DNA of 64,000 bases, taken from the NCBI GenBank assembly GCA_023213395.1, contig CM041465.1:10230001-10294000 (forward strand). Direction: 5' to 3'. The translations under genes were made by a program, and so were the position numbers. Positions 12,649-23,399 of this stretch are shown here, in pieces (position 1 is the stretch's first letter; each line of letters begins with the position of its first letter). The notes under the pieces were generated by a model. The model had not been told where the DNA came from. It saw only the letters and a list, made by a program, of their open reading frames with translations, and searched no databases. This stretch comes from Cycas panzhihuaensis. Lineage: Eukaryota > Cycadophyta.

Positions 12649-13272
12649 AGGTTTCACCTATGAAACTCTCATTTCTCAAATCAGGATGACACTTAATAAA
12701 ATCAGAGGACTCCTAAGAAGCATCTTTAAGAGGTAACTATTTCCATTTAATCAAGTATTCTTGGATAATCTTTGAACATAATCGTCATTCTTGAACTTCA
12801 AGGATAGATTCTGGTAAAAGGACTAATTTGCCTTTTTCATCTAAGAGGGGTAATTTTGTTTGCATATGTACATGATTTCTAATTTTCTTTTTGAGATATG
12901 ACACATGAAATATATTGTGTAATTTAGAAGTTGGAAGTTCTAAGGCATAAGCCACTTCGCCAATTTTTTGTTTAACCTGAAAATGTTCATAAAATCGAGG
13001 ATTTAATTTCTCATTTTGAGAATTTTTTAATGACGCTTATTTGTATGGTTGCAGTCTGACATAGACCTAATCTCCAACTTTGAATATTCTTTCTGTATGG
13101 TGTTTATTAGTTTGTTGTTTCATATGATTTCTGACTTCTTCTAAATGTCATTTTAATATTTCAATTATATTTTATGATTCTTGGAGATAATCATGAACTG
13201 TCAGAACCTTATTATCCTTATTTAACCAATCCTTCAATTTTGTTGGTTGATAACCATACAATGCCTAATACA
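12649..13272 (-). pseudogene. TE3 integrase C-terminus and chromodomain
   Basis: Reading right to left, ALYGYQPTKLKDW is the end of the catalytic-core block. It is followed by the SH3-like tail and then a chromodomain: LLPESILEVQE, a stop, RLCSKIIQEYLIKWK, a stop, LPLKDAS, a stop, ESSDFIKCHPDL. The three stops fall where Trp or Gln is usual (for example ASWESSDF), as expected from C-to-T decay. This puts TE3, like TE1, among the chromoviruses. The upstream end is cut by TE4. Confidence 0.88.
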
Positions 13273-13569
13273 CAAAAAGAGTGGATCTATCCTTCATCTC
13301 CATTCACTAAACACAAAGGCAAACATAGGAGTAAGAGAGACTTGAGAGAAAGAAAGTAGCTCTCACAAAATAGGGAGGTAAGAATGAATCTCCTCCATTA
13401 AGCTTTTACTTTTATATTGAGAGAGGGAGCATTAGAGTTAGGTGAAATGAAATTATACATAATGCACATGAAAGTGCACTTCACTTAAGTGATCTAATTT
13501 GAAGTTCACTTAAGACCCTTTTAAAAATAATCAACTAATGTAATGACCTTGTGACATTAACCCTTTTCG
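13273..13569 (-). repeat. TE4 3' LTR (left)
   Basis: 297 bp matching 20111-20408. Both outer dinucleotides have mutated: CA instead of TG at the start and CG instead of CA at the end. Confidence 0.95.
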
Positions 13570-14059
13570 ATCTGCCCCTTAATGGTAGAAGGTCTTTTCA
13601 TCCTATTTTATTCTATCCTATGAGGTCTTCATTTGAGTCTCTTACAAAGCAAACTACTATGACACTTTTGTGGGAAACCCTCATGGGGAAGAAAACCCAC
13701 AAATTTTCTAATCTACTAACCTGGCTTAGGTAGCTCTTTAAATAAATCCAGATAGCTAATCAATATAATGAATTTTGTAACTAAAGTCTACTGGGTCTCC
13801 ATATACGATTTAGTCATCCCCCATGCCTTTTTGGGTTTTCATGGGTTCCAATTTTCCAAAATGATACAACCCTTATTCTTTCGTGCCCACAAGGGGTTTT
13901 CACGAATGGGATAGATCAGAGACTTACTCTTGTCCTTCTATGCCCATAAGGGGTTTTCACGAATGAGACAGAGTATGATTATTCTATTGTCATCTCCTTT
14001 AATCAGTCAGTAATAGAGGCCCTAAGGCCGAGTTTCTTTCAGAACTATTCAAACTTCAC

Positions 14060-14790
14060 CCTCTTCATTGGTTTGGTGAAGATATCTACCACTTGATCTG
14101 ATATGGGGCAGTATTCTAGTTGAATTGTACCATCATGAACTAGTTCTATAATCCTATGGATTTTCGTACTTATATGTTTGGTATGATCATGAAATATAGG
14201 ATCTTTATCCATCTAGATTGTAGATTGATTATCTACATATAAGCTACTAGAACTTGTTTGGGTGGCATTTAATGTATTTAACAATTTTCTAAGCCATATC
14301 ACCTCCTCACTTGTCTCAAAAGCAGCAATATACTTAGCTTCGATGGTTAAGTCTGCAACTATCTTCTACCATCTAGATCTCCATGATATTGGTGTTGTTC
14401 CAAGAAATGTTACATACTTAGACGTAGATCTTCCTGTGTCTTTATCTCTGGCAAAGTCTGAGTCTGTGTATGCATAAAGTTTAAATTCTGCATTGGGTTC
14501 ATATAATAGACCATATTTGCTGGTCATCTTTAGGTACCTCAACACTCATATTGCAGCTTGCCAATGATTCTGCTTAGGATTTGTTATGAATCTTATAAGA
14601 ATGCCAATAGAGTGTGAAATATCTAGCCTTGTGTTGGTAGTATAGATGAGACTACCTATAAGTTGCTTGTTGAGTGTTGCGTCTACCTCCCTAATGTCAA
14701 CATCAGCTGAGAGTTTAATATTAGGATCCATAAGTGTATCCACTGGTCGAGCACCTTCTAACTAAAACTTTATTAGAAGATTGTTGATAT
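14060..14790 (-). pseudogene. TE4 RNase H and preceding linker
   Basis: The open piece at 14546-14743 contains LNKQLIGSLIYTTNTRLDISHSIGILIRF, the conserved copia block joining reverse transcriptase to RNase H. Further left, the plus-strand text around 14310-14470 is the complement of an RNase H carrying AKYIAAFETS-like and YTDSD-like phrases. Stops break the frame. Confidence 0.8.
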
Positions 14791-14799
14791 ATTTTTCTT

Positions 14800-15420
14800 A
14801 GGAGAGAAAGATTTTGCCATTCTTTTGAGTTACTTCAATTCCCAAGTAATATTTCATCAACCCAAGGTCAGACAATTCAAAAGTTTTAGCAAGGTCCTTC
14901 TTCAGCTAGCTAATTACCTATTCACTATTTCTCATTATTAGCATGTCATCCACAAAGATTAAGAGGTAAGTGACTTTATTATTTTGGCGCTTGATGAATA
15001 ATGTTACATCAATATCTTGATAGTCATAAACCTCATATCCAAGTTACCTCATTATTTCAGATAACTTAGTAAACCAAGCATGAGGGGCTTGCTTTAGGCC
15101 GTACAAGAACTTTTTTAGCCTGCAAACCTTATGCTCGTGATCGACAATCTTGTATCGTTATGGCTGAGCCATGTAAATTTCTTCTTTAAGGTCCCCATTA
15201 AGAAATGTGGTCTTAACATTGAGTTGGTAGATTTTCCAACCCTGTTGAGAATCCAAGGCTATAAGAGTTCTTATTGTAGGCCATATGGTTGTAGGAGAAA
15301 ATATTTTAGTGTAGTCAATGCCTTCCCTTTGCATGAATCCTTTTGCTACCAACCTTGCCTTGTATTTTTCTAGGGTTCCATCTTATCTGTACTTGTTTTT
15401 GAACACTCATTTATTTTAAA
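14800..15420 (-). pseudogene. TE4 reverse transcriptase
   Basis: From right to left: MVAKGFMQREGIDYTKIFSP, IYQLNVKTTFLNGDLKEEIY (first catalytic Asp, normally QLDVK, now Asn), MAQP, and the second box LLIFVDDMLI near 14950 with both Asp intact. Copia reverse transcriptase copies element RNA into DNA. Several frame changes interrupt this copy. Confidence 0.88.
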
Positions 15421-15578
15421 CTACCTTTCTTCTAAGTGGTAGATCAACAAGCTCCCATGTACCATTCTTGATAAGAGATTGGTATGTTAGGGGGCTCAGA
15501 ACTCTTACACCCTTCTCCAAGTTACATGATTTACAACTTCCTGGTACGTTAGGGCTCTTCATTAAGAGCAAGATGCAA

Positions 15579-16880
15579 TTATATTGGTTCAAGCTCAACA
15601 AAAAGTGACTCATGCATCCTTGCTCTATGGGTACTTCTAGTGCCAGTTTTACCTATCTCATTTGGTCGCATGTCCTTGTGTAGCTGGTAGACTTCACGAA
15701 AACCTCGAGTTGGGAATGAGGTTTTTATTTCCACAACGTCTTGATCTTTATTTTGATCTTGAAAAGGATCATGTGAAATATTTGGCACAGAGGAAGTTGA
15801 CGATGCTGGAGAAGATAGGCCAGCTATATATGTTGGAGAAGATGATCCTTCTGCTATGGCTTTACCTTTGTTAACTTGGTTATTCACAAATAATCGTGTT
15901 GTATGTGTACACATTGGTTGGGAGTCACAGCTTGTATCCTCTAAGTCTCTATTGTTAGATTCCAAGATTTTGAGCAACTGTTCAGCATCTCCCCCCCTAA
16001 ATTTTGGAATCTATACATCAAATTTAGTAGCATCATTAAATCGGTATGAAGGGGTCTTAGAGTCAAGTGTGAGTAATTGATCTTTAGTCTCTGTAAAGAT
16101 AACATCTCCAATGATGATGATTTTGTGCTATGAAGGTATGAAAACCTTGTATCCCTTTTTGTTCATAGGGTATCCGATAAAGATGCCTTTGATGGCTTTA
16201 TCTTGGAGCTTATTTCTATGTTCCTATAGAATATGAGTATAATAAGTAGAGCCAAAAATTCTAAATTGGGAGATATAGGGGGTTTGTCTATACCACATTT
16301 CATGTGGAGAGGGGCCGGGCTTGGAGGGACTAACAGTGTTGATGCAATACACAATAGTCCAGATAGCTTCAGCCTAAAGATAGATAGGGATATTCTTATA
16401 TACTAGCATAGCATGATCCATATTCATGATGGTCCTGTTCATGCGCTCAGCAACTCCATTTTGTTGGGGTGTACCTATAACTTTAGTCTGGCGTTTGATT
16501 CTATATTGACATAGGTATGATTCAAACTCATTGGATGTGTACTCACCACCATTGTCAGTCCTGAGTATTTTGATCTTGAATCCAGATTCATTTTCCATGT
16601 GGGCCTTGAAAGCTTGAAACATAGAAAAAGCTTTATCTTTCTTTGCAAGAAAAGCAACCCATACTTTCTTGGTAAAATCATCAATGAAAGCAATATATTA
16701 CTACTTCTGTTTGAGAGAAGGGATGGGCATAAGACCACATATATGTGAGTGTACAAGCTGCAAAGGTTAGCCAGATTTCCACTGACTACAAGGAAAGGGT
16801 TGTCTTTAATATTTGGCAATAATGCATGTTTCACATTTAAAGGGATTAAAGGAGAGCCTAGGCAAACTAGGAAAAGTGGC
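15579..16880 (-). pseudogene. TE4 integrase and connection region
   Basis: The pre-integrase tail SFNPFKCETCIIAKY leads into the core. The first Asp position is His (HSHICGL), while RTDNGGEY and PQQNGVAERMNRT keep the second Asp and the Glu. The following FGSTYYTH and GIFIGYPMNKKGYKVF are copia integrase C-terminal blocks. A 132-codon open stretch (15579-15977), rich in Ser and charged residues, is the normal low-conservation linker before reverse transcriptase. Confidence 0.88.
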
Positions 16881-17990
16881 TTGTAGTTCTCTTAAATGAT
16901 CAATTTTAATATCAACAACATTTGATGAAGTGGTCCCAATTCTTGGAAGTTGTGTATGAGAAAATCGCGTTCCACCAAAAGCATCTTTGAAAGAAGTATT
17001 ATCAACATTATATGCACCATGGCATTGTTGATAACTTGGTAGTTTGTTGGTGGCAGTTCTATAATTTTTGGCATAATGTCCTTTTCTATTACACCTTTGG
17101 CACACAATTGTTTGATTTCCAGTCCAAGTATTAGGCTGGTTGGATTGTCTCTGATTACTGGATCTAGGTTCAGGTTGATTATTTTGGCCTCTGCCTTGAG
17201 ACTATTTTTGTTGGAGTTGAGGAGCCTATTAACTAAGAGGACATTATCCTTGTTATCTACCTCTTCCTCTTCCATGGGAATTACCACCTCTATGAGAGTA
17301 TTGACCTTGATTTTTGGTATAACAAAGATCTTCTTCCACTTTAAAAGCAACATCAACTGGATTTGATGTAGTGGTAAAGTTGGTATCAAAGGTCTTATCA
17401 AATTCAATGCACTTATCAACAAGATCCTCAAAGTTTAGGGTCTTCAAAGAGCCACTAGATTAAAGACTTTATAATCTGGGATATGGAGACATGACTGAAT
17501 TAAGAAAGCCCATGTAATGCATTGAGTTTTAAAATCTTTATCAATGGCTTGCTTGATTGGATGAAGGATATTGATTATCTCACTTACATGTCTTTTCTGC
17601 ATTTTCAATTTATTCATCTTCAGCACTAAGTGAACAAATTCTAAGTCTGATTTAATGTTAAAGTTTTTCTTAAGAACATTAAGAACTTTCCATGTTGTAT
17701 CATGTACAGCTTCATCAATGAGATTATACAGGGAATAATCCATGACAAGCAGTATCCCTACATGAATTTTATCATCATCAAGTTCCCATTGGCGTTTAGT
17801 TGCAACTTCAGTAGGAGTAGTTAAAGCACCTCCTCCTGAAGCAGCTATGGTAGTTGTAACTAAAATAGATAGTATAGGTTGTAAGTGATCTCTGCATAGA
17901 CCTTCATACTTTGTAGTATTTCTAACACCAGTGAACCACATCCCAATTTTCTTTCCTTTTTAGAATGCAGTTCACATTTTACTTGAACTG
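16881..17990 (-). pseudogene. TE4 gag, joined to the integrase without a visible protease
   Basis: KRQWELDDDKIHVGILLVMD, then LIDEAVHDTTWKVLNVLKKNF, is typical copia gag. The start is probably near 17997 (MSSQFK). A zinc knuckle follows: CQRCNRKGHYAKNY, with the last Cys changed to Tyr. Only about 60 codons then separate the knuckle from the pre-integrase CETCIIAKY motif, and no D-S/T-G active site is seen there. The protease is therefore deleted or beyond recognition. Confidence 0.82.
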
Positions 17991-18162
17991 TGAAGACATG
18001 GTATCTTTTTAGAAGGGAAGAAATAAACAAGGGACTAAAAAAGTGATGGTAATAAATGACCAATCACTATTTACAAATGGGAAATGTAATAAAGTAGTGT
18101 AGTAGAAGGAAGAATAAGTGATAATGGTTACTCAAAGATGAAGGGAGAAACTTAGAGAAAAG

Positions 18163-18369
18163 TCACCAACACTTATGACAAATATTAACCTGATGCAGTA
18201 AGAATATGAGAAGCACTATGATAAAAATTGGCCACTAACACTTATGGCAAATATTAACCTGACGCAGTAGGAATATGAGAAGCACTATGATAAAAATTGG
18301 CCACTAATACTTGTGACAAATATTAACCTAACATAATAGGAATATGAGAAGCATTATAATTATGATTAC
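18163..18369. repeat. 69 bp tandem repeat, three copies
   Basis: Units start near 18163, 18232 and 18301. Each contains CACTTATGACAAATATTAACC-like text followed by AGAATATGAGAAGCACTATG. Units 1 and 2 are nearly identical; unit 3 is more diverged, especially at its end. Confidence 0.9.
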
Positions 18370-19254
18370 ACTATGGATCACTTTTTACAAATAAGTAAGT
18401 GATCAATATATAAGATTGTAGGCCAATGTAGAAGCTGACATCATTGGGTTTACACAACTTGAAACTCAAATGTAGGATGCGTAATCAACCCAATAACCTC
18501 TAAATTATGTCCAATATGTAGTTGAGGTTGTTGAAGGGATACCTAGGCTTCTAATAGAATTAAGTTGGCCTTCACCCACGGTACCTGCAATTATGCTTGG
18601 TGATGAAATCCAAGTCACAACGGAGCCCAAGTACTCCCAATCCTCACTAAGTTCACCAATGAGCAACTATATACCTCCTCTAAACAGTGGTACGTACATA
18701 CCTATGGCTATGATGGATATTGGATTGGGTGTATTTTAATCTTGTATTAAAGTTTTAGTTTTCCCAGTTGGTTATCAGGATGATCCCTGATTGAGGCACA
18801 ATGGTATGGCTAACCAAACCTCACTAATATTCTGGTTTAGTCCAATCCCAGCTTGAAACCCACATCTCCTTTATGGCATGGCATTCTGACAACCAAGGTA
18901 TCTCAACCTTGGTGAGTGTGTGAATAGGTACAAGATGGCAGAAAATAGTGTACATGATTTGTTTCTTTTAGGAAGAGTGAAAAGATTGTCGAATTGCATC
19001 AAACATACATTTAACTGAAAATAGAATATTTGCTTGGAGTGCTTGCTTAAAGTGCTTGCTTGAAGTGTCTTTAGAGTGCTTACTTTGAGCGATTTTAGAG
19101 TGCTGGAATGAAATGAGAATAAGTGAGTGAGGACACCGTATATTGCTCTGATCTAGCTATTTTTTTCTCACTTTTACAATGGGCTTTTAAGCCTTATAAA
19201 AAGAAGGAAGAAATTATCTTCACTTTTTTTTTGTTAATACAAAAGAAAGTAGTC

Positions 19255-19640
19255 TTCACTAAATTAGCAATAACTTTCTCCCACGATGTCAAAATGGAGT
19301 TTTGGTTTTTGTGCTACAAACTAGACTCAGAGCTTCATCTTCAAGAAGTGGAATCAGGTCCAAATGAGTTTTGGAAAGTTTTTGGCAGCCCCGTAAAGTT
19401 AAGAAATTATATTTTTCTAAAATTCTTACTAAAAATAATTGATGTTCACTAAAATAGTAATAACTTCCTTATATGATATCCAAATTAGGTTCTGATTTTT
19501 GTGCTAGAAAGTAGACACAGAGCCTCATCTTTGACAATTAGAATCACTTCAATTAGAGCTCTGTAGATGATTTTGCAGACCTATGAAGTTCAACAATCAA
19601 ATTGTATTTCTCCAGAAATTTTAGCTTGCTAATATCTCAT
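19255..19640. repeat. Diverged tandem duplication of about 195 bp
   Basis: Both halves share the phrases CACTAAA(A)TAG.AATAACTT, GATGTC/GATATC followed by AAA, TTTTTGTGCTA.AAA.TAGAC, CAGAGC.TCATCTT and AA.TCA. Copy one spans roughly 19255-19450 and copy two 19450-19640. This is an old tandem duplication within the TE4 leader. Confidence 0.7.
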
Positions 19641-20096
19641 TAACACATGACACCATATGAAATTTCCATCATTTTTTTATCACCGAGATCCCAATATGGG
19701 CAAGGTGAGAGAATACAATGATGGATATTTTAAATGGATTAAAATTATTTTAAAAAAATGGGTAAAACCTCCCTTTACAATCATTCTTCTAAATGCTAGA
19801 AAAAATTTGGCAGCATTTCCCCTTGTTAAATGGATAAAAAATGGAAAAGAAAAAGAAGAATGAGATAGCATGAATGGCCACCAAAGAATTAGAATCCTTG
19901 GGCCTTGCAACTCCTTGTGTTATGCTTCCAAACCTACAAAAGAGAAAGGAAAAACAAACAATACAAAATATGCTATCATAATAACTTGAAAATATTTCTA
20001 AATTCACTTTAACAATCTCCTTCACCACATGGATTATGGGGGAGAAGGAAGTGATGGCTCTATTGCAAGTGTAAGTGAGGAATATGAAGGAAGCAA

Positions 20097-20108
20097 GCTC
20101 TGATACCA
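20097..20108 (-). other. TE4 primer binding site (tRNA-iMet)
   Basis: The element strand reads TGGTATCAGAGC, a perfect 12-base complement of plant initiator methionine tRNA, two bases inside the 5' LTR. Confidence 0.95.
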
Positions 20109-20110
20109 CA

Positions 20111-20408
20111 TGAAAAGAGTGGATCTATCATTCATCTCCATGCACTAAACATAAAGGCAAACATAGGAGCAAGAGAGACTTGAGAGAAAGAAAGTAGCTC
20201 TCACAAAATAGGGAGGTAAGAATGAATCTCCTCCATTGAGCTTTTACTTTTATATTGAGAGAGGGAGAATTAGAGTTAGGTGAAATGAAATTACACATAA
20301 TATGCATAAAAGTGCATTTCACTTAAGTGATCTAATTTCAAGTTCACTTAAGACCCTTTTTAGAAATAATCAACTAATGTAATGACCTTGTGACATTAAC
20401 CCTTTTCA
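20111..20408 (-). repeat. TE4 5' LTR (right)
   Basis: 298 bp, TGAAAAGAGTGG...CCCTTTTCA, with intact TG...CA termini, followed by ATATA (target-site duplication). Confidence 0.95.
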
Positions 20409-21130
20409 ATATAGGGTCATTTTAATGTATGAATGGTAAGAAGAATTATACTAGGCTTCAGTTAAATGTATCCATTTGACCCACAAATTTTGTTTATCTA
20501 CTACATAGTTCCGTAAGTAATTCTCTAAACATTTGTTAACTGCTTCAATTTGTCCATCTATTTGTGGATGATAACTAGTACTCATTTCTAATTTTATACC
20601 CACTTTCCAAAATATTTCTTGCCAAAAATAACTGAAGAATTTGGGATCTCTATCCCTAATAATGGTATGAGGAAATCCATGTAATTTATGAATTTCTTTG
20701 ATAAATATTTTGACTAATTGATGAGGTTTATAATTAGATTAAATGGGTATAAAATGATAAAATTTTATTAAATGATCCACAATCACATAAATAGCATTGT
20801 TCCCTTATGATTTTGGTAAACGAGTGATAAAATCAATGCTAATACTTTCCCATTTTTGTTGCGGAATAAGAAGAGGTTGGAGCAGTCTAGGAGTAGTAGT
20901 ATGTTCATATTTATTGGCTTGGTAAACTGTGCATTCAGTTATAAATTTCTTAATGTTCTTTTTCATTCCCTTCCAAAAAAATAACTATTTGACTCGAAGA
21001 TATATTTTATAAAATCTTTCATATCTTATTGTAGGTACTATATGTGCTTCATTTATTATCTTGACGTGGAAAGCTGAGTTTGTGCCTAAGAATATCCATC
21101 CTTTATACTGCAAAATATCATTTCTCTATT
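20409..21130 (-). pseudogene. TE3 integrase catalytic core (middle part)
   Basis: Reverse-strand translation gives FITECTVYQANKYEH, LLQPLLIPQQKWESISIDFI, TIIRDRDPKFFSYFWQEIF, then TSYHPQIDGQIEAVNKCLENYL. All three DDE residues survive (Asp in SIDFI, Asp in RDRDPKF, Glu in GQIEAV), so this is the best-preserved catalytic domain of TE3. It stops at KMTLY, where TE4 is inserted, and continues at 13272. Confidence 0.9.
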
Positions 21131-21429
21131 CAAATTTATCTTCTTTTCCTTGTTGAATTCTTTGAATAAGTTATTGAATATAAGGATCTTTTACATATTC
21201 TGATTGTAATTCCATAATCCATACTAGTTCTATCACTTAGATGACTTTTAGCTGAGTTTATGCACTTTCTTCATCTTTCTATGACAATGCATTAGCCACC
21301 ACATTATTTTTACCCTTGTTGTATGTTATGTCAAAATTAAATGCTTGAATTTTACTTATCCACTTTTGTTTCAATAAATATTATAAACTATTATGATTTA
21401 TCTTGACTATAAATTTGCTACCTAATAGA
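21131..21429 (-). pseudogene. TE3 RNase H, distal part
   Basis: Near the right edge the reverse strand reads YLLGSKFIVKINHNSL, a stop, then YLLKQKWISKIQAFNFDITYN and KGKNNVVANALS, the second half of a gypsy RNase H. TE5 cuts the domain at 21429/26789, between W-N-Q and YLLG. Its first half lies at 26794-26990. Confidence 0.85.
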
Positions 21430-22084
21430 TGTTAGATAATATGACAATAATATTTTAGAGGCTAAAATTTTGACAAGTTAGTAGTGCAGTTTCCCCCTAA
21501 ACTTCCTCGGGGGGGTTTCAAGGGGGGCAAGAGCCCCCCCTTCTTTGAGAGGGTGCGAAGGCGTTGGGCGCCCCTGAAGAGGGGGTTTAAGGACAATAGC
21601 CCCTAACCCAAAAAGCTAACATTAAAAAGCATACTAAATTGTAAAGAGAACCAGGGTCATTCACTAAAAATATCCTAGATTCTATGGTTGAGATTTGTGC
21701 CTTGTATGACTCTCTTATATAGCCTGATTTAGGGTGTTTTTTCATTATGTTGATGATGTTTGATGTATTGGATGTACTGTGAGGTGTTGGGCAACTAGTT
21801 GTTATTACTGTGAGCATTCTGCTACAGATTGTGTACATTTCTCCATTCTTTGATAATAAAGATTGATACCTTTCCTGTGTGGATATTTCCCTAGCACACT
21901 GCTAGGGTTTTACCATGTTATATCAAGTGTATATGTGACGCTTGGCTTTCTTATTTATTTTATTATAGTATCTCTAGTTTAAGAACTTGTATGTTAAATT
22001 TCAGTTTCGAGTCCTGTAACTAGTTGTAAAATAGTTTAGATCTTGGTGGCAGTTTCAGGTTATTAGGACCTGGTCTTCTCAACT
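21430..22084 (+). repeat. TE5 5' LTR
   Basis: 655 bp starting TGTTAGATAATATGAC and ending TTCTCAACT. It contains a GC-rich block (about 21490-21590) with runs of C and G, and an AATAAA signal near 21855 in the conserved core TTGATAATAAAGATTGATAC. It differs from the 3' copy at about 11% of positions outside the GC-rich block. Confidence 0.95.
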
Positions 22085-22086
22085 AG

Positions 22087-22096
22087 TGGTATCAGA
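22087..22096 (+). other. TE5 primer binding site (tRNA-iMet)
   Basis: TGGTATCAGA follows the 5' LTR after two bases and is a perfect 10-base match to the initiator tRNA complement; the match weakens after that (TCC for GCC). Confidence 0.9.
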
Positions 22097-22156
22097 TCCA
22101 CTTTTATTTTTACAGTGAGTTTGTAAAGGTTTTTATGTCGACTTTTTCTACACCAA

Positions 22157-22945
22157 ATGGTGAAACTGGTGAATGCAAAGTTCGAGGTGGAGAAATTCAA
22201 TGGCAAAAATAACTTTGAGTTGTAGAAATTAAAAGCATATGATGTTCTAGTACAACAAGGTTTGTATAGAGCTCTTGCAGGCAAATCGAAGAAACCCGTA
22301 GGGATGGATGATGACAAATGGGATGATCTAGATAAAAGGGCTCTTAACACAATATGATTGTACTTGGTAGATGAAGTTCTATTTAACATTACAAGGGAGC
22401 ATACAGTAGTAGAATTATGGACCCAGTTGAAAGGCTTGTATATGACTAAATTAGTGACAAATCAAATCTACTTGAAGAGGTAACTGTACTCATTACGAAT
22501 AAAGGAAGGTACAAAAATTGTTAACCATTTAAATATTTTCAATACTCTTATTTGTCAGTTGGCTAGTATCGATGTCACAATTAAGGATGAGGACAAGGTT
22601 GTTACCTTATTATGTTCATTACCAGAATCTTGGGATAATATTGTCACCTCAATTAGTTTTAGCACTACAGATGAATTAGACTATGATTCTATTGTGAGTG
22701 CTTTATTGATAAAAGAAGTGAGGAGGAAGTCTAGTATTGAAACCTCCATATTAGAAGCTATGACAACAAGGGGTAGAACAATTAAGAGAGGATAAATCTC
22801 TAGGGACACATCAAGGTCAAAGTTAAAAGGCAAGAAAAGTAAGCTCAAATGTTGGTAATGTAATAAGATAGGTCACCTCAAGAAGGATTGCTACAAAAGG
22901 AAGGAGTTCCAGAAAAAGGAAGATCTTGCCAATGAGGCTAATCAG
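22157..22945 (+). pseudogene. TE5 gag
   Basis: The start at 22157 gives MVKLVNAKFEVEKFNGKNNF then EL and a stop (normally LW). The capsid region continues with WTQLKGLYMTKLVTNQIYLK, LASIDVTIKDEDKVVTLLCS and LPESWDNIVTSIS. The longest open piece is 22559-22795. The zinc knuckle at about 22845-22890 reads LKCW, a stop, CNKIGHLKKDCYK, so the nucleic-acid-binding Cys and His are kept although the frame is not. Confidence 0.9.
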
Positions 22946-22989
22946 GTGGAGTTGAATCAAGGTATGGATGATGATGTCTTGGTTGCTTA

Positions 22990-23335
22990 TAATGTTTCCC
23001 ATTATCACCATGATTGATTATTAGATTTGGGTGCTTCACACCACATGTGTCTACACAAAAGTTAGTTCTCATTGTACCAACCTCTTGATAGTGGTGATGT
23101 ACTTATGAGAAATGAAGTTTCTTGTAAGACAGTGGGCATTAGTAGCATCAGAATTAAAATGTCCAATGGTATAGTAAGAACATTAATTGAAGTTAGACAT
23201 GTACCTGATCTAAAAAATAATCTAATTTCCTTGGGTGAACTAGATTCTAGTAGTTATAAGTACACAGGTCATGAAGGAGTCTTAAAGGTGTCAAAGGGTG
23301 CCTTGGTTATTATGAAAGCCTTAAAGAAATGAAAC
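22990..23335 (+). pseudogene. TE5 protease
   Basis: The active site reads LLDLGASHHM: the catalytic Asp is present but DSG is DLG. The downstream open piece 23072-23332 holds IKMSNGIVRTLIEVRHVPDL and NNLISLGELDSS, typical of the TNT1-like copia protease-to-integrase region. Confidence 0.88.
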
Positions 23336-23399
23336 CTTTACATTTTAATAGGAAGTATAGATTTTAGCCATGCAGCTAGAACATCAAATACTACAGAAG

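Larger units (their letters stand above)
17991..20096 (-). other. TE4 5' leader with two sets of tandem repeats
   Basis: About 2.1 kb separates the primer binding site from gag. It holds three 69 bp tandem repeats (18163-18369) and a diverged tandem of about 195 bp (19255-19640). The 109-codon plus-strand reading frame at 19123-19452 lies across the second repeat and has no protein signature, so I do not call it a gene. Confidence 0.65.
13273..20408 (-). mobile_element. TE4: antisense Ty1/copia element inserted in the TE3 integrase
   Basis: LTRs of 297-298 bp (13273-13569 and 20111-20408) and a near-match target-site duplication (ATACA left, ATATA right) bound this 7.1 kb element. It has a perfect tRNA-iMet binding site at 20097-20108. 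Removing it restores the TE3 integrase phrase KMTLY, a stop, ALYGYQPTKL. Order from right to left: long leader, gag, integrase, reverse transcriptase, RNase H, the copia order. LTR divergence is about 17 of 297 by hand, the lowest in the window. The protease appears to be missing. Confidence 0.95.

Noticed and set aside
18163-18369. CRISPR-like array
   Set aside because: The repeats are contiguous with no spacers and lie in a plant retrotransposon leader.
19123-19452. 109-codon plus-strand frame
   Set aside because: It sits in the TE4 leader, on the opposite strand to the element and across a tandem duplication, with no protein motif.
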